Shown here piece after piece: positions 60,977 through 64,000 of a DNA stretch of 64,000 nt (positions are counted from its first letter, which is position 1; the number at the start of each line of letters is the position of its first letter). The position numbers and the translations under genes were made by a program. The notes below the pieces were generated by a model, which worked only from the letters and a program-made list of their open reading frames with translations, had not been told where the DNA came from and searched no databases. Source of the DNA: Todiramphus chloris collaris (taxonomy: Eukaryota; Chordata; Aves; Coraciiformes; Alcedinidae); contig JANVCC010000030.1 of assembly GCA_025345505.1 (NCBI GenBank), positions 3,150,123 through 3,214,122 on the forward strand, read 5' to 3'.

Positions 60977-62123
60977 TTGACTGCATTCCCTGTGGCAGAT
61001 GCAATAAACACGAGAGGAGGAATGGGCCCGCACAGATACAGTGGATGCAGAAGTAGAGCACAGTCCTTCATAAGACCTCACTGCAAAAATCTGAGTAAAA
61101 GCTGCCAGCACCACGTCTGCATCCAGGAGGCAAGGTGGCAATCTGCTGCAGACCATGTCAGCATTAGCTTCTGCATTTGGTTCATACTGGCAATAAAAAG
61201 CAACAGACTGATATTCAATCTGACACAAAGCTGCAGAGCAAACTGTCAACAAGTACACCCTAATATCTCTGCAAAGCATTTATCTTGCAGGCCTTTTACA
61301 CAGGGTTGAATCTTCTACACCTACAAACATCTGGAAGACAGAATGGGATCTATGAAACATCCCTAACATACACACAAAACCCCATTTTATCCAAGGCTCT
61401 CCTCTTGCAGATCTCACAGGAGTGGCAGACACAGAACAGATTCAGAGGGCAGGAAGGTGAACACAAGCCCAAGCACGAGCGTGGGGCTCCGTGTATCTGA
61501 ACTCTGGTGGACCACCACTGAGATGCCTGGCCCAGATTATCAGCTAATATAAATGAGGACACCTCTGATAGTCTTGAGAAGTTTAACACTTTGTGGCAGA
61601 ACAAAATTATCTTAATTTATCTAAATATAAACTGAACTATTAACTATCCATCAACAAATCGTTACATAGTAGAGCATTGTATCTGTCTGTCTCTCGAGCA
61701 AAGTAAAATGAGATGCTTACTGGATGAGAATTAAAGCTGCTTTTGAGTTACACACAAAACAGCCACACACATGGCATCAGAGGGATGTCCTTGTCTCTGG
61801 CTCAAGAACAGTCCTCCACTTTCCCATAGAGTATGAATAGGAAACTCTCACTATCCATATGCAAAAGCAAAACATTTATTTACTACCACTTAATCACAGT
61901 ATGATCATTTCACATCTAATTAGTAACAAAGGCCTGATTCTTACAGTACTGCCAGCAGCACTTTTCAATGCAGTTACAGTTTACTGATTTTGATGAATGC
62001 TGGGATCAGGAGAAAGCATCACCTCCTTCACAGAGAAGGCATATTTTTAAAGCTATTTCTTTCTGATTAGCCTTTTGCATACCCTGCATAATCACTCCTG
62101 GTATCAAGTCATCAATCGACCAG

Positions 62124-62176
62124 TTCAGGTTTGTAAGTTTAAAGGGTTCAGGTTTGTAAGTTTAAAGGGTTCAGGT
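62124..62176. repeat. Tandem repeat, 23-bp unit, about 2.3 copies
   Basis: Unit TTCAGGTTTGTAAGTTTAAA plus GGG at 62124-62146 is repeated exactly at 62147-62169, followed by a partial third copy. Confidence 0.93.
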
Positions 62177-64000
62177 TTGGAAAGTTCATAGAAAAACAAG
62201 TAGAGGGTAATGTTTGCCTTAATTACTCATTTTAACTGACTTTATTGCCAGGCTACTATTGCCAATCCCACCACCTGAAGTGCAGGCATGTTCAGGTCCT
62301 ACTGAATTTTAAAATACCTGAGAAGAGAGGCTGATCCTAATTCCTCTGAAGACAATGGAAACTTTGCTAGTGCACATTCAATGGAAATGACAATCACTGA
62401 ACTCATCTCTACTGCTAAAGAAGGAAGACTGTCCTTCAGAGTCCTCCAGACACTTTAAGCTAAAGCAGTTTATTAGCAAAGCATTACAACTATAATGCAA
62501 AGATCTACATTAGTAATGAAAAAGAAAGTATTTGCATTTTCTGAACAGCATGTAACACCAGTCACACTACAAATGATTTAACCCAAACTGAGAAGGAAAA
62601 AAGTGTAATAGCAGGAATAGTTTTGTCTACTGACTGCTCTTCCAGAGTCTGCAGGTTAAGAAAAAACCCAAAACTAAACTGAAGAAAAAGTGATGAGGTG
62701 CTGTCCTCTTGCTACAATCTGCAACCTCACCTAATCCTCGGGCTGTAAAACGTGCCGCTTCTGCTGTCGTTTTACAGCAACTGTTTATTTTTTGCATATA
62801 CAAGTGATGCCACCTACGCTCCTGGCTGCATTTTAGATGCTATAAACCACACCTCTGCTCTGTAAAAACAGGAGGAACTAGTTGAGATACTGTTGACATG
62901 TTCATAGATCTAAACTGCCCCAGAAAGATAACCTGTTACCCACTGGGTGGGAGCACAAAGGGGCTGCTGGAACCAGTCTCTTGGAGGGAGCGGGGAGCAC
63001 AGCTTGAGCTGGGGCAACAGGCCAGCACGCCTGGGATACAGCCAGACACGCTCCCCCAACCACCTCCATCACTCCCTACGGCTCCTGTGCCTGATGCCAG
63101 TCTTCCTTCCATAGGCTGAGGCTGCAGCCTTTGCAGGAGAGCTTTCCAAAGGATCTGCTTCTCCCTTCTGCGTTGCGAGGGCTTTCCATGGCTCACTCAC
63201 ACACGACTGACCTCCCAAGGCAGACTGTCATTTCAGGGTGTTTTTCTAACTTTATTATCGGATAGATTTCTTGTTCTCCACTCATGCAAAGCCTCCTCTG
63301 CTTTGCAGCCACCATTTAATTTCCTTCTGATTGCTGATTTTCCCGTGTTTATATTTTATTCTGTGCCCTTTAGCTAATGAATGTTGCTCTAGCTGAGATC
63401 TGGCAGAGCACTCGCTGTTGCCTGGCAAGCGTTCTCCTCTTCCCTGATGTATTTATTTCTTGCTTTCACCGGGACACAGTGTGGCATTGTAATAAAGTCA
63501 GTGCTCTTGCTTACGTGGAGTTTACACAACCAAGTCTGAGGGTACAGGGCACTGCGAGTGAATTCTCTTTTGTACTCGGGTGCCGTAACTCCAGTGCCTA
63601 ACTGCACCCTGTACTGGAGGCACAACCTGCAATGGCAGATGACAAAGCAAGCGGAACAGCTTGCCAAGCTTGTTGTTGCAGGTAGGTGAGGCTCCTGCAG
63701 ATGCAGGTGCACCTGGCCTGTATCTTCAGGCTTTTTCTTCAATAAGCCTGAAGTGTAAGTTTTAATTCTGCAACTCAAAACTGCATTTCTGTTTCGTATG
63801 AAAGTAAAAAATAATAACAAAAACAAACAAAAAAATAATTCAGAGAAACTACACCTGTGACTATCTCACAACCAGACAACTACATTTCAGTCAGGAGTCA
63901 TGGGAATCCACTGGAGATGTACCAAAATAATTTTGTGCATTATTCTTTCATCTTTGCCAGCTACCTATCCTCGGGGGTCTCGCATGTCAGGTTTGCTACT

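Larger units (their letters stand above)
57600..64000 (-). other. FNDC3B: FNDC3B upstream intron (partial, at least 6.4 kb)
   Basis: It begins at the acceptor before exon a and runs off the window. It holds a CR1 3' end (59308-59413) and two short tandem duplications (60932-60976 and 62124-62176). Minus-strand open frames of 86-145 codons near 59020, 60085, 60944 and 63389 do not resemble FNDC3B or another family I know, and no exon ending in EWDE was found. Confidence 0.75.

Noticed and set aside
1-64000. Endogenous retrovirus, tRNA gene, microRNA hairpin or CRISPR-like array
   Set aside because: No LTR pair, gag/pol-like frame other than the CR1 reverse transcriptase, tRNA box pair or regular spaced repeats was seen by eye. 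A dedicated search could still find small RNAs.

Overview
This window is vertebrate nuclear DNA, almost certainly from a bird. Interspersed repeats are dominated by CR1 (chicken repeat 1) LINE fragments with the typical ATTCTATG-type 3' ends, I recognise no SINE, and the one gene present has a multi-exon vertebrate structure with GT-AG introns. No bacterial, viral, CRISPR or operon-like feature was found.

The window holds the 3' part of a single gene on the minus strand. I identify it as FNDC3B (fibronectin type III domain containing 3B, also called FAD104). Fifteen exons can be placed to the base between 57599 and 5698. Their lengths sum to 2361 nt (786 codons plus stop) and the reading phase agrees across all fourteen internal junctions. 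The product starts in the second FN3 domain, runs through FN3 domains 3 to 9 and ends in a C-terminal hydrophobic anchor. The N-terminal exons lie beyond position 64000. The gene runs right to left, so 57600-64000 is part of an upstream intron and 1-2414 lies beyond the proposed 3' end.

Layout on + coordinates: 1-2414 downstream flank with no recognised gene; about 2415-5697 putative 3' UTR with AU-rich elements, an internal poly(A) run and a distal AATAAA; 5698-6009 last coding exon; then exons at 12550, 16542, 29039, 37136, 41195, 43863, 45800, 47583, 48549, 49160, 49796, 52658, 54718 and 57475. The largest introns (7.9 and 12.3 kb) contain little recognisable sequence apart from CR1 remnants and simple repeats.

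Points worth a second look are non-coding. A (GGGAA)10-(GAGAA)n tract broken by a 10-N gap could form a G-quadruplex or triplex. A small symmetric exon is flanked closely by two same-orientation CR1 copies. One CR1 keeps a 396-codon open frame but has lost its reverse-transcriptase metal-binding motif. Another CR1 end sits 57 bp from a splice acceptor. An imperfect inverted repeat may be an ancient foldback element. I found no convincing undescribed biological system.
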